Source: Caulobacter sp. UNC279MFTsu5.1 (lineage in GTDB: Bacteria > Pseudomonadota > Alphaproteobacteria > Caulobacterales > Caulobacteraceae). From it: DNA of 64,000 nucleotides. Shown piece by piece: positions 7,115-16,460 of the stretch. The stretch spans positions 1 through 64,000 of the forward strand of contig NZ_FORN01000026.1 in the NCBI RefSeq assembly GCF_900114015.1, given 5' to 3'. Position numbers and translations under genes: made by a program. Every line of letters starts with the position of its first letter. Positions within the stretch are counted from its first letter, which is position 1. Below the pieces are notes generated by a model. The model saw only the letters and a program-made list of their open reading frames with translations, did not search any database and had not been told where the DNA came from.

Positions 7115-8151
7115 GAGGATGCGACCTCCAGGCGGTCATTGGGCCAGTCGGCGACGACGGCCAGGGTGAAACGGCGGCCGATCCGGTCGGCCAGGGCGGG
7201 CTCGAGGGCCGCGAAGGCCTGGGCCACGGCAGGGCCGCAGCGACCGGCCAGCCTGCCGCCCGGGTCCGCCCTGCCCTCCCGCTCGAAAGCCCGGACCAGA
7301 CGCAAGGCGCCGGCGCGCGCCGACAGCCCGCCCGATTCGTCGAGCAGCCGGTCGAGAATCGGTTTGGTCCGGCGCGGCACGATCATCTCCAGCGCTCCGA
7401 ACTTGCTGATCGGACCGATGCCGACACCGGGATTGTCGATCGCGAAGGCGTTGCGGGCCGCCGTGGTCAGGGCCGGACCGTCATGGCCGCGGCCCACCAG
7501 ATCGAAGACCACCAGCCCGGCCAGGCCCTTCAGACGCAGGATGCGGGCGGCGGTCGTGAAGGCGGCCATGTTGGCGGCGCGGGCCGCTTTCTTGGAATCG
7601 CCGTCGCGAGCCCCGAGGTCGACGTCCACGGCCACCAGGGCCCGGGTCGCCTCAATGCTGACGTCGCCGCCGCCCGGCAGGGCGAAGACCGTGGCCAGGG
7701 CCTCGGCCTCGGCGGCCTCGACGGCCTCCAGGGCGGCCAACCCTTGAGTCGGCGAACCGGACTTGACCCAGAGGCGCAGCAGCTCGTCGAGGGTCGGGGC
7801 GTGGGTCAGCACGCGCGGCTCGCCCTCGGCCGGCCCGACGTAGCGGGCCACGGCCGACTTGTCGCGGCGCGAGGGACTGCGGATTTCGATCTCGACCACC
7901 TGGCCCTCGGCCAGCTTGGGCATGTCGGGCTTCAGCGCCAGCAGCAGGTCGGCGCCGCCCGGCAGGGCGACGAAGGCCGAGTTGAAGGCGCGCTCGATCT
8001 TCCTGACCCGGGCCACGCCCCGCACGCCCTCGGCGTCCAGCGGGTCGTCGCCCTCCCACTGGGCGACTAGGCGCTCAGGACGGCCGTCCAGGGTGACGAC
8101 CCCGACCGTCTCGCCGATTCCCTTGTAGAGATAGGCCCGCCGTTCGCTCAT
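7111..8151 (-). CDS. Short Rne/Rng-family ribonuclease (RNase E/G-like)
   Basis: The protein has 346 residues, much shorter than RNase E and near the size of a bare catalytic core. It starts MSERRAYLYKGIGETVGVV, a degenerate S1-like N-terminus. It keeps the two family acidic segments: ALVAVDVDLGARDGDSK, followed by the AARAAN segment of the metal site, and LVVFDLVGRG. The C-terminal Zn-link region of RNase E is missing, so it is probably monomeric or a specialised RNase G relative. ATG 8151 overlaps the maf stop by 4 bp (ATGA) and the stop overlaps yacG, indicating coupled translation across maf-rne-yacG. Confidence 0.88.
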   Translation of the reverse strand: MSERRAYLYKGIGETVGVVTLDGRPERLVAQWEGDDPLDAEGVRGVARVRKIERAFNSAFVALPGGADLLLALKPDMPKLAEGQVVEIEIRSPSRRDKSAVARYVGPAEGEPRVLTHAPTLDELLRLWVKSGSPTQGLAALEAVEAAEAEALATVFALPGGGDVSIEATRALVAVDVDLGARDGDSKKAARAANMAAFTTAARILRLKGLAGLVVFDLVGRGHDGPALTTAARNAFAIDNPGVGIGPISKFGALEMIVPRRTKPILDRLLDESGGLSARAGALRLVRAFEREGRADPGGRLAGRCGPAVAQAFAALEPALADRIGRRFTLAVVADWPNDRLEVASS

Positions 8152-8732
8152 TTTCGATAGCCCAGGCCGGTCAGCAGGTTCAGCGTCTCGTACAGCGGCA
8201 AGCCGACCACGCTGGTGTAGGAGCCGTGCAGATCGATGATGAAGCCGCCGGCCACGCCTTGCACGCCGTAGCCGCCCGCCTTGCCGTTCCATTCGCCGCC
8301 GGCCAGGTAGTCGGCCTGCTCCTGATCGGACAGGTGCTTGAACTGCACGCGGGTCTCGACCAGCCGCGAGGCCTCGCGCCCGTCGGGGGCGATGGCGGCG
8401 ACGCCGGTCAGGACCTTGTGGTTGCGTCCCGACAGCAGCTTCAGGCAATGGGCCGCCTGCTCCGGCGTCTCGGCCTTGGGCAGGATGCGGCGGCCGACGG
8501 CGACGACGGTGTCGGCGGCCAGGACGATGGCGCCGGGCGAACGGGCCGCGACGGCGCGCACCTTCTCGACCGCCAGGCGCAAGGCATGGCGGCGCGGGGT
8601 CTCGTCGCGCAGCGGCGTTTCATCGATGTCGGCGGGATCGACCCGATCCGGGGCGACGCCGACCTGCGCCAGCAGGTCCAGGCGCCGGGGGCTCGCGCTG
8701 GCCAGGACCAGCGGCGTCCGCTGGACGACCAT
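8148..8732 (-). CDS. maf: Maf-family nucleoside triphosphate pyrophosphatase
   Basis: The 194-residue product carries the Maf signature SASPRR at residues 12-17, the acidic LAADTVV segment, and the conserved GGYGVQG and GLPLYE segments. Maf/YceF enzymes hydrolyse non-canonical or methylated nucleoside triphosphates to monophosphates. It lies 8 bp after infA and overlaps the next gene by 4 bp. Confidence 0.95.
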   Translation of the reverse strand: MVVQRTPLVLASASPRRLDLLAQVGVAPDRVDPADIDETPLRDETPRRHALRLAVEKVRAVAARSPGAIVLAADTVVAVGRRILPKAETPEQAAHCLKLLSGRNHKVLTGVAAIAPDGREASRLVETRVQFKHLSDQEQADYLAGGEWNGKAGGYGVQGVAGGFIIDLHGSYTSVVGLPLYETLNLLTGLGYRK

Positions 8733-8740
8733 CGCCAGCC

Positions 8741-8959
8741 CTACTTGAAGCGGTAGGTGATGCGGCCCTTGGTCAGGTCGTAGGGCGTCATTTCCACGAG
8801 CACCTTGTCGCCGGCCAGCACGCGGATGCGGTTCTTGCGCATCTTGCCGGCGGTGTGGGCGATGATCTCGTGATCGTTCTCCAGCTTCACGCGGAAGGTC
8901 GCGTTGGGCAGCAGTTCGCTGACCGTACCGGGAAACTCGAGCAGTTCTTCCTTAGCCAT
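8741..8959 (-). CDS. infA: Translation initiation factor IF-1
   Basis: The 72-residue protein starts [13 protein letters not shown] and is a single S1-type OB fold typical of IF-1 ([20 protein letters not shown], then [19 protein letters not shown]). IF-1 occupies the 30S A site during initiation. The start is ATG 8959. The 97-bp gap upstream probably contains its promoter, and the maf-RNase-yacG genes follow in one tight run. Confidence 0.99.
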   Translation of the reverse strand: MAKEELLEFPGTVSELLPNATFRVKLENDHEIIAHTAGKMRKNRIRVLAGDKVLVEMTPYDLTKGRITYRFK

Positions 8960-9056
8960 CAGGCCTCTCAAAACGGGTGACGCCATGCCGATAAAGCCCC
9001 CTCGACGATTGAGTCGGGGAGCGGATCGCGGCTGCGAGGCGGGGTGTATAGCGCAT

Positions 9057-9515
9057 TCACCCCCCGAACGTCGATGGCGCGCCGAAACGTTGTCGAATCG
9101 CCGTGGCCAAGGCGTCACGCACCTCGCGATAGGCCGCCAACATGGCGTCGCGCGAGCCGTACGCAAGGGTCGGATCGTGGGTCGGCCAGTATTCGATGTC
9201 GGTGGCGCGGAAGCGGGACAGCTCGACGGCCCGGTGCTGGGCCTCGGGGGTCAGGGAGATGACGACGTCGAAACTGTCGTCCTCCAGCTGGGCGAAGCTC
9301 TTGGGCTGGTGGCCGCTGACGTCCAGGCCCATCTCGTCCATCACCACGGCGACGAACGGATCGACGCCTTCGTCGGCGGGATCGGGCTTCAGGCCGCACG
9401 AATCGACGAACGCCCGCGTGCCGTAGAAGTGCTTGAACAGCGCCTCGGCCATCGGCGAGCGCACGCGGTTGTAGTTGCAGGCGAACAGCACCGCGTCCGG
9501 AAGGTCCGCCGCCAC
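9057..9515 (-). CDS. Low-molecular-weight phosphatase / arsenate reductase-fold protein
   Basis: The 152-residue protein has the P-loop of low-molecular-weight tyrosine phosphatases near its start, C13-NYNRV-R-S (CX5RS). A YWPTHDP segment near residue 110 probably supplies the general acid aspartate. GTG at 9515 is the start. It sits 4 bp after the UPF0262 gene. The family includes protein-tyrosine phosphatases and thioredoxin-coupled arsenate reductases, and the sequence does not decide between them. Confidence 0.85.
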   Translation of the reverse strand: MAADLPDAVLFACNYNRVRSPMAEALFKHFYGTRAFVDSCGLKPDPADEGVDPFVAVVMDEMGLDVSGHQPKSFAQLEDDSFDVVISLTPEAQHRAVELSRFRATDIEYWPTHDPTLAYGSRDAMLAAYREVRDALATAIRQRFGAPSTFGG

Positions 9516-9519
9516 GCCC

Positions 9520-10011
9520 TCAACCCCGCCAGTGCAGCGCGCAGATCAGGGTGAACAGCCGCCGGGCCGTATCGAGGTCGGTCTTGACCTTGCCCTCCAG
9601 CCGTTCGCGCAGCAGGTTCGAGCCCTCGTTGTGCAGGCCGCGCCGCCCCATGTCCAAGGCCTCGATCTGCTGGGGCGAGGAATTGCGGATCGCCGAATAG
9701 TAGCTGTCGCAGATCATGAAGTAGTCCTTGATCACCCCTCGGAAGGGCGACAGGGACAAAAGGTGCCGGCGCTCCTCGAAACCGCTTTCGGGGGCCGCGC
9801 CGGTGATGTCGAGGGCCAGGCGGTTCTCGACCAGCGACAGCTTCAGGTCATAGGGTCCGCCCGCCGACTCGACCGGCTCGAAATAGTTGCCGTCCAGCAG
9901 GTCGAAGATCGCCACCTGCCGCTCTTGCTCCTGGTCGCGCGAGGCTGCCGCCAGGCTGTCCTCGTCGATGAGGACGGACTTCAGGAACTGGGTGGCCTTG
10001 GCGTCGGACAT
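9520..10011 (-). CDS. UPF0262 family protein
   Basis: The 163-residue product is recognised as UPF0262, an alphaproteobacterial family of unknown function, from segments such as [20 protein letters not shown] and [16 protein letters not shown]. No signal peptide or membrane helix is seen. It follows hisD by 18 bp and precedes the phosphatase by 4 bp, an arrangement conserved in many alphaproteobacteria. Confidence 0.9.
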   Translation of the reverse strand: MSDAKATQFLKSVLIDEDSLAAASRDQEQERQVAIFDLLDGNYFEPVESAGGPYDLKLSLVENRLALDITGAAPESGFEERRHLLSLSPFRGVIKDYFMICDSYYSAIRNSSPQQIEALDMGRRGLHNEGSNLLRERLEGKVKTDLDTARRLFTLICALHWRG

Positions 10012-10029
10012 CGTCGGCAGACTTGCCCC

Positions 10030-11331
10030 TTACGGCTTGGATGGCAACCGGCCCGAAGAAAGGCGGATGGACGCCGACAGGGCGTGGGCCGGCAAGCCCT
10101 CGGCTTCCGCCAGGGCCACGGTGTGCGGCCCCAGGATCCCGAACGAGGCCGCGTCGCACTTCACGATCGAGGTGCGCTTGAGGAAATCGTAGATCGACAG
10201 GCCCGACTGGAAGCGGGCCGCGCGGCTGGTCGGCAGCACGTGGTTGGAGCCGGCCACGTAGTCGCCGATGGCTTCGGGCGTCAGGCGGCCCAGGAAGATC
10301 GCCCCGGCGTGGCGCACACGGTCGGCCAGGCGCTCGGGATTGTCGATCGCGAACTCGACGTGCTCGGGCGCCAGCAGGTCGACCAGGCGCGGGCTGTCGT
10401 CCAGAGGGCACAGGATGATCGCACCGTGGTCGCGCCACGAGGCGGCGGCGTCGACGCCGGTGGCCAGGGTCGCGAGACGCGCGTCGACGGCGTCGGACAC
10501 CGCCTGGGCGAAGGCTTCGTCGTCGGTGATCAGGATCGACTGGGCGGCCGGGTCGTGCTCGGCCTGGCTCAGCAGGTCGGCGGCGATCCAGTCGGGGTCG
10601 TTCTGGGCTTCGGCGACCACCACGATCTCGGACGGGCCGGCCAGGGCGTCGATGCCGACCACGCCGTAGAGCCGGCGCTTGGCGGCGGTGACATAGGCGT
10701 TGCCGGGGCCGACGATCTTGTCGACCGGCTGGATCGGGCCCGCGCCATAGGCCAGGGCGGCGACGGCCTGGGCCCCGCCGATCCGCCAGATCTCGCTGAC
10801 CCCGGCCTCCTTGGCGGCGGCCAGCACCGCCGGCTCCAGCTTGCCGGGCGGGGTGACCATGGCGATGCGGTCGACGCCGGCCACCTGGGCGGGCACGGCG
10901 TTCATCAGCACGGTCGAGGGATAGGCCGCGCGGCCGCCGGGCACATAGACGCCCACGGCCTCCAGCGGCGTCCAGCGCCAGCCCAGCTGCACCCCGGCCT
11001 CGTCGGTCCAGGCCTGGTCGGCCGGGCGCTGGCGGGTGTGGAAGGCGCGGATGCGGGCGGCGGCGAAGACGATGGCCTCGCGCACCTCCGCCGAGCACTC
11101 GGCCGCGCCGGCCTCGATCTCTTCGGCGGTGACGCGGATCGTGTCCTCGGTCAGCTCGACGCCGTCGAAGCGGCTGGTGAAGCTGAGCACCGCCGCCAGG
11201 CCATCGGCCCGCACGGCGTCCAGTACGTTGCGCGCCGCCGCGTCGACGTTCTCGGGCGCGCCCCGGCGCTCGTCGAGGAAGGCCTTGAAGGCGGCGGGAA
11301 AGGACGGATCGGCGGAATTGAAGCGGCGCAT
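10030..11331 (-). CDS. hisD: Histidinol dehydrogenase
   Basis: The 433-residue protein has the length and signatures of HisD, including VYVPGGRAAYPSTVLM, DALAGPSEIVVVA, LLSQAEHDPAAQSILIT and GSNHVLPTSRAARF. It catalyses the last two NAD-dependent steps of histidine synthesis, L-histidinol to L-histidine, using zinc. It starts at ATG 11331. It is followed by the UPF0262 and phosphatase genes rather than by other his genes. Confidence 0.98.
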   Translation of the reverse strand: MRRFNSADPSFPAAFKAFLDERRGAPENVDAAARNVLDAVRADGLAAVLSFTSRFDGVELTEDTIRVTAEEIEAGAAECSAEVREAIVFAAARIRAFHTRQRPADQAWTDEAGVQLGWRWTPLEAVGVYVPGGRAAYPSTVLMNAVPAQVAGVDRIAMVTPPGKLEPAVLAAAKEAGVSEIWRIGGAQAVAALAYGAGPIQPVDKIVGPGNAYVTAAKRRLYGVVGIDALAGPSEIVVVAEAQNDPDWIAADLLSQAEHDPAAQSILITDDEAFAQAVSDAVDARLATLATGVDAAASWRDHGAIILCPLDDSPRLVDLLAPEHVEFAIDNPERLADRVRHAGAIFLGRLTPEAIGDYVAGSNHVLPTSRAARFQSGLSIYDFLKRTSIVKCDAASFGILGPHTVALAEAEGLPAHALSASIRLSSGRLPSKP

Positions 11332-11433
11332 GCGGCCTAGATGCGGGTTTTTGTGCGGGATGCAAGTTTTGATGCGCCGCTCCGCCTCCAGCGCTCAGGG
11401 CGGTCCATCGGCGAACAGAGGATCAACCGCGCC

Positions 11434-11853
11434 TCACGGCGAGATGGCGTCGTAGACGACGACCTTTCGCCAGAGGTGGGCGTGATCCTTCACGAACTTC
11501 AGGTGAAGCGGATGATCCTGATAGCGCTTCTGGTCTTCGACGCTGGCGAAGAACATCAGTTCCGAGACGTCATAGCTGTTGTCCACGACGTCGCGCTTTT
11601 CGGTCGAGGCCGGGACGCCGATGTGAAGCTGCTGGACGACCTCGATCGCTCGTAGGGTGTTCAGGCCGGCGATCAGCCGATCGCGATCGGCTTTCGATCC
11701 CGGGTTCTCGAGCCAGAAGAAGACGTGATGGATCATGGGAGGCGCGCTCGGGGATTGGGGGACGGCTCCGCTCGGAGCCGCTTGCGAGGTGTTGACGCCG
11801 ACGCCGACCGCCAAGCCGCCAGCCAGCAGGACACGACGATCGAAAGGCGGCAT
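11434..11853 (-). CDS. Secreted Dabb (stress-responsive A/B barrel) domain protein
   Basis: The 139-residue protein has an N-terminal export signal containing two arginines (DRRVLLAGGLAVGVGV), which could be Sec or Tat. It continues with a Dabb domain (residues 40-135: MIHHVFFWLE, a variable middle, then HPLHLKFVKDHAHLWRKVVV). Dabb domains are dimeric ferredoxin-like folds with varied roles. It stands alone between hisD and the permease. No substrate can be suggested. Confidence 0.82.
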   Translation of the reverse strand: MPPFDRRVLLAGGLAVGVGVNTSQAAPSGAVPQSPSAPPMIHHVFFWLENPGSKADRDRLIAGLNTLRAIEVVQQLHIGVPASTEKRDVVDNSYDVSELMFFASVEDQKRYQDHPLHLKFVKDHAHLWRKVVVYDAISP

Positions 11854-12029
11854 GCGTGAGGTCCTTCGTCCAGCAAGTCAACGCCGCGCGGTGAGCCGGC
11901 GGTCCATCCATGGCTAACGCCGCCGCCCTATGAGCACAATCGTTCGACGTGCGCTCGCCGGGCCGCGCGCCTCGAAGGCCGCCCGGTGTTCGAAAAGGCC
12001 TCAACGGGGGCGAGGGCGGAAGTCGGCTC

Positions 12030-13514
12030 CTATTCGGCAGCCGACGCCCGCGCCCCGCCGCCAATCCGCATCGCGACCACATAAACCCCCGCCGCGATCC
12101 CCGCCCCGACGAACCAGGCATAGTCGTAAAGCCCCGTCCACGGCGCCCCGACGCCCACCGCCGACGGCAGTCCGGCCGCTTTCAGAAACCCGGGCAGGTT
12201 GGGCGCGACGCCGATCGCGAAGGCCGCGACGGCCGCCAGGTTCCAGCCCTTGAAGTAGGTGTAGCGTCCCGCGCGGTCGTACAGCGCCTCGACGTCCAGC
12301 CGGGCGCGGCGCAGCAACCAGTAGTCGGCGATCAGGATCCCGGCCACCGGCCCCAGCAGGGCGCCGTAACCGGTCAGCCAGACGAAGATATAGCCCTGGG
12401 TGCTCTCCAGCAGCTTCCACGGCATGATCAGCACCCCGATCGTCGCGGTGATCCAGCCGCCAGTGCGGTAGCTGATCCGCCTGGGCCACAAGGCCGAGAA
12501 GTCGTAGGCCGGGCCGACCAGATTGGCGGCGATGTTGCACGAGACGGTGTCGAGACTGATGACCAGCAGGCCCACCAGCACGGCGATCCCGCCGATGTTC
12601 CCCGACAGGGCCACCGGGTCCCAGACCGGCTTGCCGTAGATCAGCACGGTGGCCGAGGTGACGATCACGCTCATGGCGGCCAACAGGGCCATGGGGCCGG
12701 GCAGCCCCACGACCTGGCCGACGATCTGGTCGCGCTGGGTGCGGGCGAAGCGGGTGAAGTCGGGGATGTTCAGGGCCAGGGTCGCCCAATAGCCGGTCAT
12801 GGCGGTGACGGCCGGGCCGAAGTCCCGCCAGAACCGACCGGCCTTGGCCCCGCCGGCGTCGTAGGCGCTGGGCTCGTGCAGGATCGGGCCGAGGCCGCCG
12901 GCCTTGCTCAGCGCCCACCAGACCAGCAGGCCGCAGACCAGCACCTTGACCGGCGCGGTCCAGGTCTCGAGCTTGCGCACCGTCTCAAGGCCCTTGGTGA
13001 CGAACAGCAGCTGGATCGCCCAGAAGGCGGCGAACGACAGCAGCTGGCCGACGCCGATCCCCAGGACCGGGACCGCCGGCCCGACCAGGCTCTTGCCGAC
13101 CATCACGCCCAGCAGGGTCAGCAGCGCCCCCCCGCCGATCCAGGTCTGGATGCCGTACCAGCCGCAGGCGACGATCGCCCGGGCCAGGGCCGGGGCCCGC
13201 GCGCCGCGCCAGCCGAACGAGGCCCGGGCCAGCACGGCGTAGGGCACGCCCCACTTGGCGCCGGCGTGGCCGATCAGCAGCATCGGGACCAGCACGATCA
13301 GGTTGCCCAGCAGCACGGCCCACACGGCCTGGCCGGCCGACATCCCCTGCTCGATCAGTCCCGCGGCCAGCATGTAGGCCGGCACGGCGATCACCATGCC
13401 CAGCCACAGGGCCGCGAAGTGTCGCGCTCGCCAGGTGCGCTGGGCCGCCGTGGTCGGCGCCAGGTCCGGGTTCCAGAGGGTGTTGCCGGCTTGGTCCGAC
13501 GCCTGCTGATCCAT
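12030..13514 (-). CDS. NCS1-family nucleobase:cation symporter (cytosine permease-like)
   Basis: The product is about 494 residues with twelve or so hydrophobic helices and the N-terminal W..RHFAALWLGMVIAVPAYMLA pattern of the NCS1 family. ATG at 13514 is chosen because a GGGGG ribosome binding site lies a few bases upstream; an in-frame start at 13547 lacks one. NCS1 transporters import cytosine, uracil, allantoin or hydantoin with H+ or Na+. No nucleobase catabolic gene is adjacent, so the substrate is not known. Confidence 0.88.
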   Translation of the reverse strand: MDQQASDQAGNTLWNPDLAPTTAAQRTWRARHFAALWLGMVIAVPAYMLAAGLIEQGMSAGQAVWAVLLGNLIVLVPMLLIGHAGAKWGVPYAVLARASFGWRGARAPALARAIVACGWYGIQTWIGGGALLTLLGVMVGKSLVGPAVPVLGIGVGQLLSFAAFWAIQLLFVTKGLETVRKLETWTAPVKVLVCGLLVWWALSKAGGLGPILHEPSAYDAGGAKAGRFWRDFGPAVTAMTGYWATLALNIPDFTRFARTQRDQIVGQVVGLPGPMALLAAMSVIVTSATVLIYGKPVWDPVALSGNIGGIAVLVGLLVISLDTVSCNIAANLVGPAYDFSALWPRRISYRTGGWITATIGVLIMPWKLLESTQGYIFVWLTGYGALLGPVAGILIADYWLLRRARLDVEALYDRAGRYTYFKGWNLAAVAAFAIGVAPNLPGFLKAAGLPSAVGVGAPWTGLYDYAWFVGAGIAAGVYVVAMRIGGGARASAAE

Positions 13515-13652
13515 GTCGCCCCCGCGATCGTGTCGTGGACGGAGCATGGGTCAGCGAACGATGAGCGTCACGGAGAAAGTGACCTTCTGGGCGCCGGCGG
13601 TTGAATCGCCCTATTCGAAAGCTCCGCCTTCGAGGCTCCAGGGGGAGACGCC

Positions 13653-14252
13653 GTGAACGCCTTCGTCGATTCCGTCCGCAACGGCTTCACCGGCCTGCTC
13701 CGCTTCTCGGGCCGAGACCCCGCGCGGCGCTTCTGGCCCTATGCCGGCGTGGTGATCGCCCTGATGTTCGCCGGCGCGGCGGCGACGATGGGCCCCATCA
13801 TGAGCCAGTCGTTCGCGCGCATGGAGCGCTTCGCGGCCGAGCACCCCGACCAGGCCACCGTCACCCGCGGACCCAGCTCCTATTCGATCCAGATTCAGGG
13901 CAGCCACCCCGAGCTCATGCCCGACGTGACACCGTTCTTTACGGCGATGCAGGTCGGATGCGCCCTGGTGGTGGCGCTTCTGGCGGCGGCGGTAACCCGA
14001 CGGTTACACGACCGCGGACGGCGCGGCTGGTGGGGCCTGGCGCCCCTGCCCTTCCTGATCGTGGGTCTGACCCTGTTCCCGCGCTTCTTCCAAAGCACGC
14101 TGGCCGGCGACCTGACGCCGGATTCAATGAGGATGTTCGGCCTGATCTTCACCAACAACCTGCTCTATCTGGCGTCGCTGGGCCTGCTGATCTTCCTGCT
14201 GGCCGGCGCGAGCCAGGCCGGCGAGAACCGTTTCGGCCCGCCCGCGCCCTGA
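13653..14252 (+). CDS. DUF805 family membrane protein
   Basis: The 199-residue protein resembles DUF805 (YhaH-like) proteins: an N-terminal RFSGRDPARRFWPYAGVVI segment, then transmembrane helices near residues 28-48, 98-118, 128-148 and 168-188, with a LHDRGRRGWWGL loop typical of the family. GTG at 13653 is preceded by AGGGGGAG, a strong ribosome binding site. Function is unknown. Confidence 0.85.
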   Translation: MNAFVDSVRNGFTGLLRFSGRDPARRFWPYAGVVIALMFAGAAATMGPIMSQSFARMERFAAEHPDQATVTRGPSSYSIQIQGSHPELMPDVTPFFTAMQVGCALVVALLAAAVTRRLHDRGRRGWWGLAPLPFLIVGLTLFPRFFQSTLAGDLTPDSMRMFGLIFTNNLLYLASLGLLIFLLAGASQAGENRFGPPAP

Positions 14253-14306
14253 AGCCCGCTTATCCCATCCCCGAATGAGCCGGGGTCGCCAGTCCGCCCC
14301 GAACAC

Positions 14307-14335
14307 CGTCATCCCCGTTTCGTGCGGGGATGACG
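14307..14335. terminator. Bidirectional hairpin between convergent genes
   Basis: Perfect 11-bp arms CGTCATCCCCG and CGGGGATGACG enclose a 7-nt loop. The hairpin lies between the DUF805 gene and the convergent M1 peptidase gene. Its GTCATCCC/GGGATGAC ends resemble those of the longer family 2 repeats at 16323, 35447 and 45256. There is no strong T tract. Confidence 0.6.
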
Positions 14336-14347
14336 AACGTCGAGGGT

Positions 14348-16255
14348 CTATTTGACGATCCCGTCCACCGTCTGCCGCGTCACCGCGTGATAGAGCGGCC
14401 GGGTCTTGGCGTAGATCCGCTTGGCGATCGACTGGCCCCAGTCGCCCTGGGCCATCAGGTCCTTGAACAGCGGAGCAACGAACTTGCGGCGGCCCTGGTC
14501 GGTCAGGAAGGCCTCCAGCGACGGCAGGGCCGGGTCGTAGCGGTTGGCCACGGCCAGCTCCAACCAGACGAAGCGGATCTCGCTGTTGCCCTGGACCGAC
14601 AGGCCGAAGGCCTTGTCCAGGGTCGCCAGCCGTTCCTTCGATAGAGCGCGTGGCAGGCTGGCGACGAAGCGCGTGCGTTCGGGCGTGCTCCAGGCCTTCC
14701 ACTTGGCCAGCGGCGCGGGACCGCCCTTGCCGTAGGCGGCGGCCAGGGCGTCCACCGCCGGGAAGGCCGCCGACCGGACGTGCACGGCGTTGTCGGGCAG
14801 GCCCGCGCCATAAACCCACTTGTCGATCCCGATCTCGGCCTCGAGTTTCGGGTCGCCCTTGATCAGATTCTCGCGCAGGTCGGCGACGAAGCCGGCCGTG
14901 GTCTGGCTCTGGAAGGCGTGACGGGCGAAGTAGTCCTTGAGGTAGGCGTCCCAGCGCGGGCGGCCGACGGCCTTCTCGATGGTGCGCAGGAAGGTTGCGC
15001 CCTTCTCGTAGGCGATGTCGGTCATGCCGTCGTCGGGATCGCGGCCGGCCAGGTCCAGGTGCAGCCGAGTGTCGGCGCCGGTCGGGCCGCCGGCGGCCTT
15101 GATCGTCGCCTGCAGGTCGCTCCAGCCCAGATCGGCCAGCATGTCGGCGCGCGGCTTGCCGTAGAGCTTTTCCATGATCCGGTTTTCGAAATAGACCGTG
15201 AAGCCCTCGTTCAGCCAGAAGTCCGACCAGGTGGCGTTGTTGACCAGGTTGCCCGACCACGAGTGGGCCAGCTCGTGGGCCACCAGGCTGACCAGCGAGC
15301 GGTCGCCGGCGATGATGGTCGGAGTGGCGAAGGTCAGGCGCGGGTTCTCCATGCCGCCGAACGGGAACGACGGCGGCAGCACCAGCAGGTCGTAGCGGCC
15401 CCAGGCGTAGGGGCCGTAGAGGCTCTCGGCGGCCTCGACCATCTTCTCGACGTCGACCAGCTCGTTGGCGGTCTTCTTCATCACCGACGGCTCGGTGTAG
15501 ACGCCGGTCCGCTGGCCCAGCGGCTGGAAGGCGATGTCGCCGACGGCGATGGCGATCAGGTAGGACGCGACCGGCTTGTCCATCCTGAAGCGGTAGGCGC
15601 GGCCGCCGCCCGCCACGGGCTCGCCGTTCGGGGTCAGCATCTCGGCGCTCATCACCGCCTTCAGGCCTTCAGGCGCGACGATGCGGGCCGTCCAGGTCTG
15701 GCGAATCCCCGGGCTGTCCTGGGTAGGGATCCAGGTGCGGTTCAGGATCGCCTCGCCCTGGCTGAACAGGTAGGGCTTGGTCTTGCCCGCCGTCTGGGCC
15801 GGGGTCAGCCATTGCAGGGCCGCGCCATCGGAGGCGCTGTCGTAGCGAACGACGATGCGGCGGGCGCCGTTCAGTTGAACCGTCAGCGGCGCGCCCAGGA
15901 TCGGGTCGGCCTTGCCCAGGGTCCAGGGCAGAGCCGCGCCCTTGTCATCGGTGACGGCGTGGATCACCAGACCCTTGCTGTCGAGCACAACCTCTTTCGC
16001 GTCCGGCGCGGCGGCGATGTCGAGGGCGGCGGTACCGGTCATCTTCTGGCCGGCGAAGTCGGCGGTCAGGTCCAGGTCGATGTGGGTGACCCGCGCGACA
16101 AGCGGCTGGGCGTAGGAGTGGATGTCGCGGGCTTCCGGCGTCGTCAGGATGGCTGGAACCGGCGACTGGGCGGTCTGGGCCAGCGCGGGCGCGGCGACGC
16201 CGCAGAGCAGGAACGCCAGCAGGGCGGCGCGGGCGGTGGACTTGGGGGAGGGCAT
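14348..16255 (-). CDS. Secreted M1-family zinc aminopeptidase
   Basis: The 635-residue precursor has a signal peptide ending ALAQ at about residue 27, an N-terminal beta-rich domain, and a gluzincin catalytic domain. The latter has the exopeptidase motif GGMEN at 300-304, the zinc motif HELAH at 327-331 and the third ligand Glu350 (LNEGF). The C-terminal helical domain resembles leukotriene A4 hydrolase-like M1 enzymes. It probably removes N-terminal residues from peptides in the periplasm. The stop is only 13 bp from the bidirectional hairpin. Confidence 0.94.
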   Translation of the reverse strand: MPSPKSTARAALLAFLLCGVAAPALAQTAQSPVPAILTTPEARDIHSYAQPLVARVTHIDLDLTADFAGQKMTGTAALDIAAAPDAKEVVLDSKGLVIHAVTDDKGAALPWTLGKADPILGAPLTVQLNGARRIVVRYDSASDGAALQWLTPAQTAGKTKPYLFSQGEAILNRTWIPTQDSPGIRQTWTARIVAPEGLKAVMSAEMLTPNGEPVAGGGRAYRFRMDKPVASYLIAIAVGDIAFQPLGQRTGVYTEPSVMKKTANELVDVEKMVEAAESLYGPYAWGRYDLLVLPPSFPFGGMENPRLTFATPTIIAGDRSLVSLVAHELAHSWSGNLVNNATWSDFWLNEGFTVYFENRIMEKLYGKPRADMLADLGWSDLQATIKAAGGPTGADTRLHLDLAGRDPDDGMTDIAYEKGATFLRTIEKAVGRPRWDAYLKDYFARHAFQSQTTAGFVADLRENLIKGDPKLEAEIGIDKWVYGAGLPDNAVHVRSAAFPAVDALAAAYGKGGPAPLAKWKAWSTPERTRFVASLPRALSKERLATLDKAFGLSVQGNSEIRFVWLELAVANRYDPALPSLEAFLTDQGRRKFVAPLFKDLMAQGDWGQSIAKRIYAKTRPLYHAVTRQTVDGIVK

Positions 16256-16322
16256 GGGGAGCGGGTTCCGTGTTCGGAAAGGCGTTGGGTTCGTCTTAGC
16301 CCTATGCTCCGCCTCCCCTCAA

Positions 16323-16448
16323 CCGCTCATCCCGGCGAACGCCAGGAACCAAATCCCAAAGCTGGGTGGCTGATTGGAAGGCTCAGCGCTCATGGCGTCA
16401 GCCTCAAAGCCCTTCCATCAGGGCCACGGCATTCGCTGGGATGAGCGG
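16323..16448. repeat. Palindromic intergenic repeat, family 2
   Basis: CCGCTCATCCCGGCGAA at the left end pairs with TTCGCTGGGATGAGCGG at the right end (16 of 17). The interior is partly self-complementary. The element fills the gap between the M1 peptidase gene and the duplicated-module protein. It shares the (T)CATCCCGG / CCGGGATGA ends with the elements at 35447-35551 and 45256-45369. Confidence 0.7.
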
Positions 16449-16460
16449 CTGTTTGGGAAC

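Noticed and set aside
13515..13547. Upstream in-frame start for the NCS1 permease
   Set aside because: It adds a charged stretch without family support. The ATG at 13514 has a good ribosome binding site.
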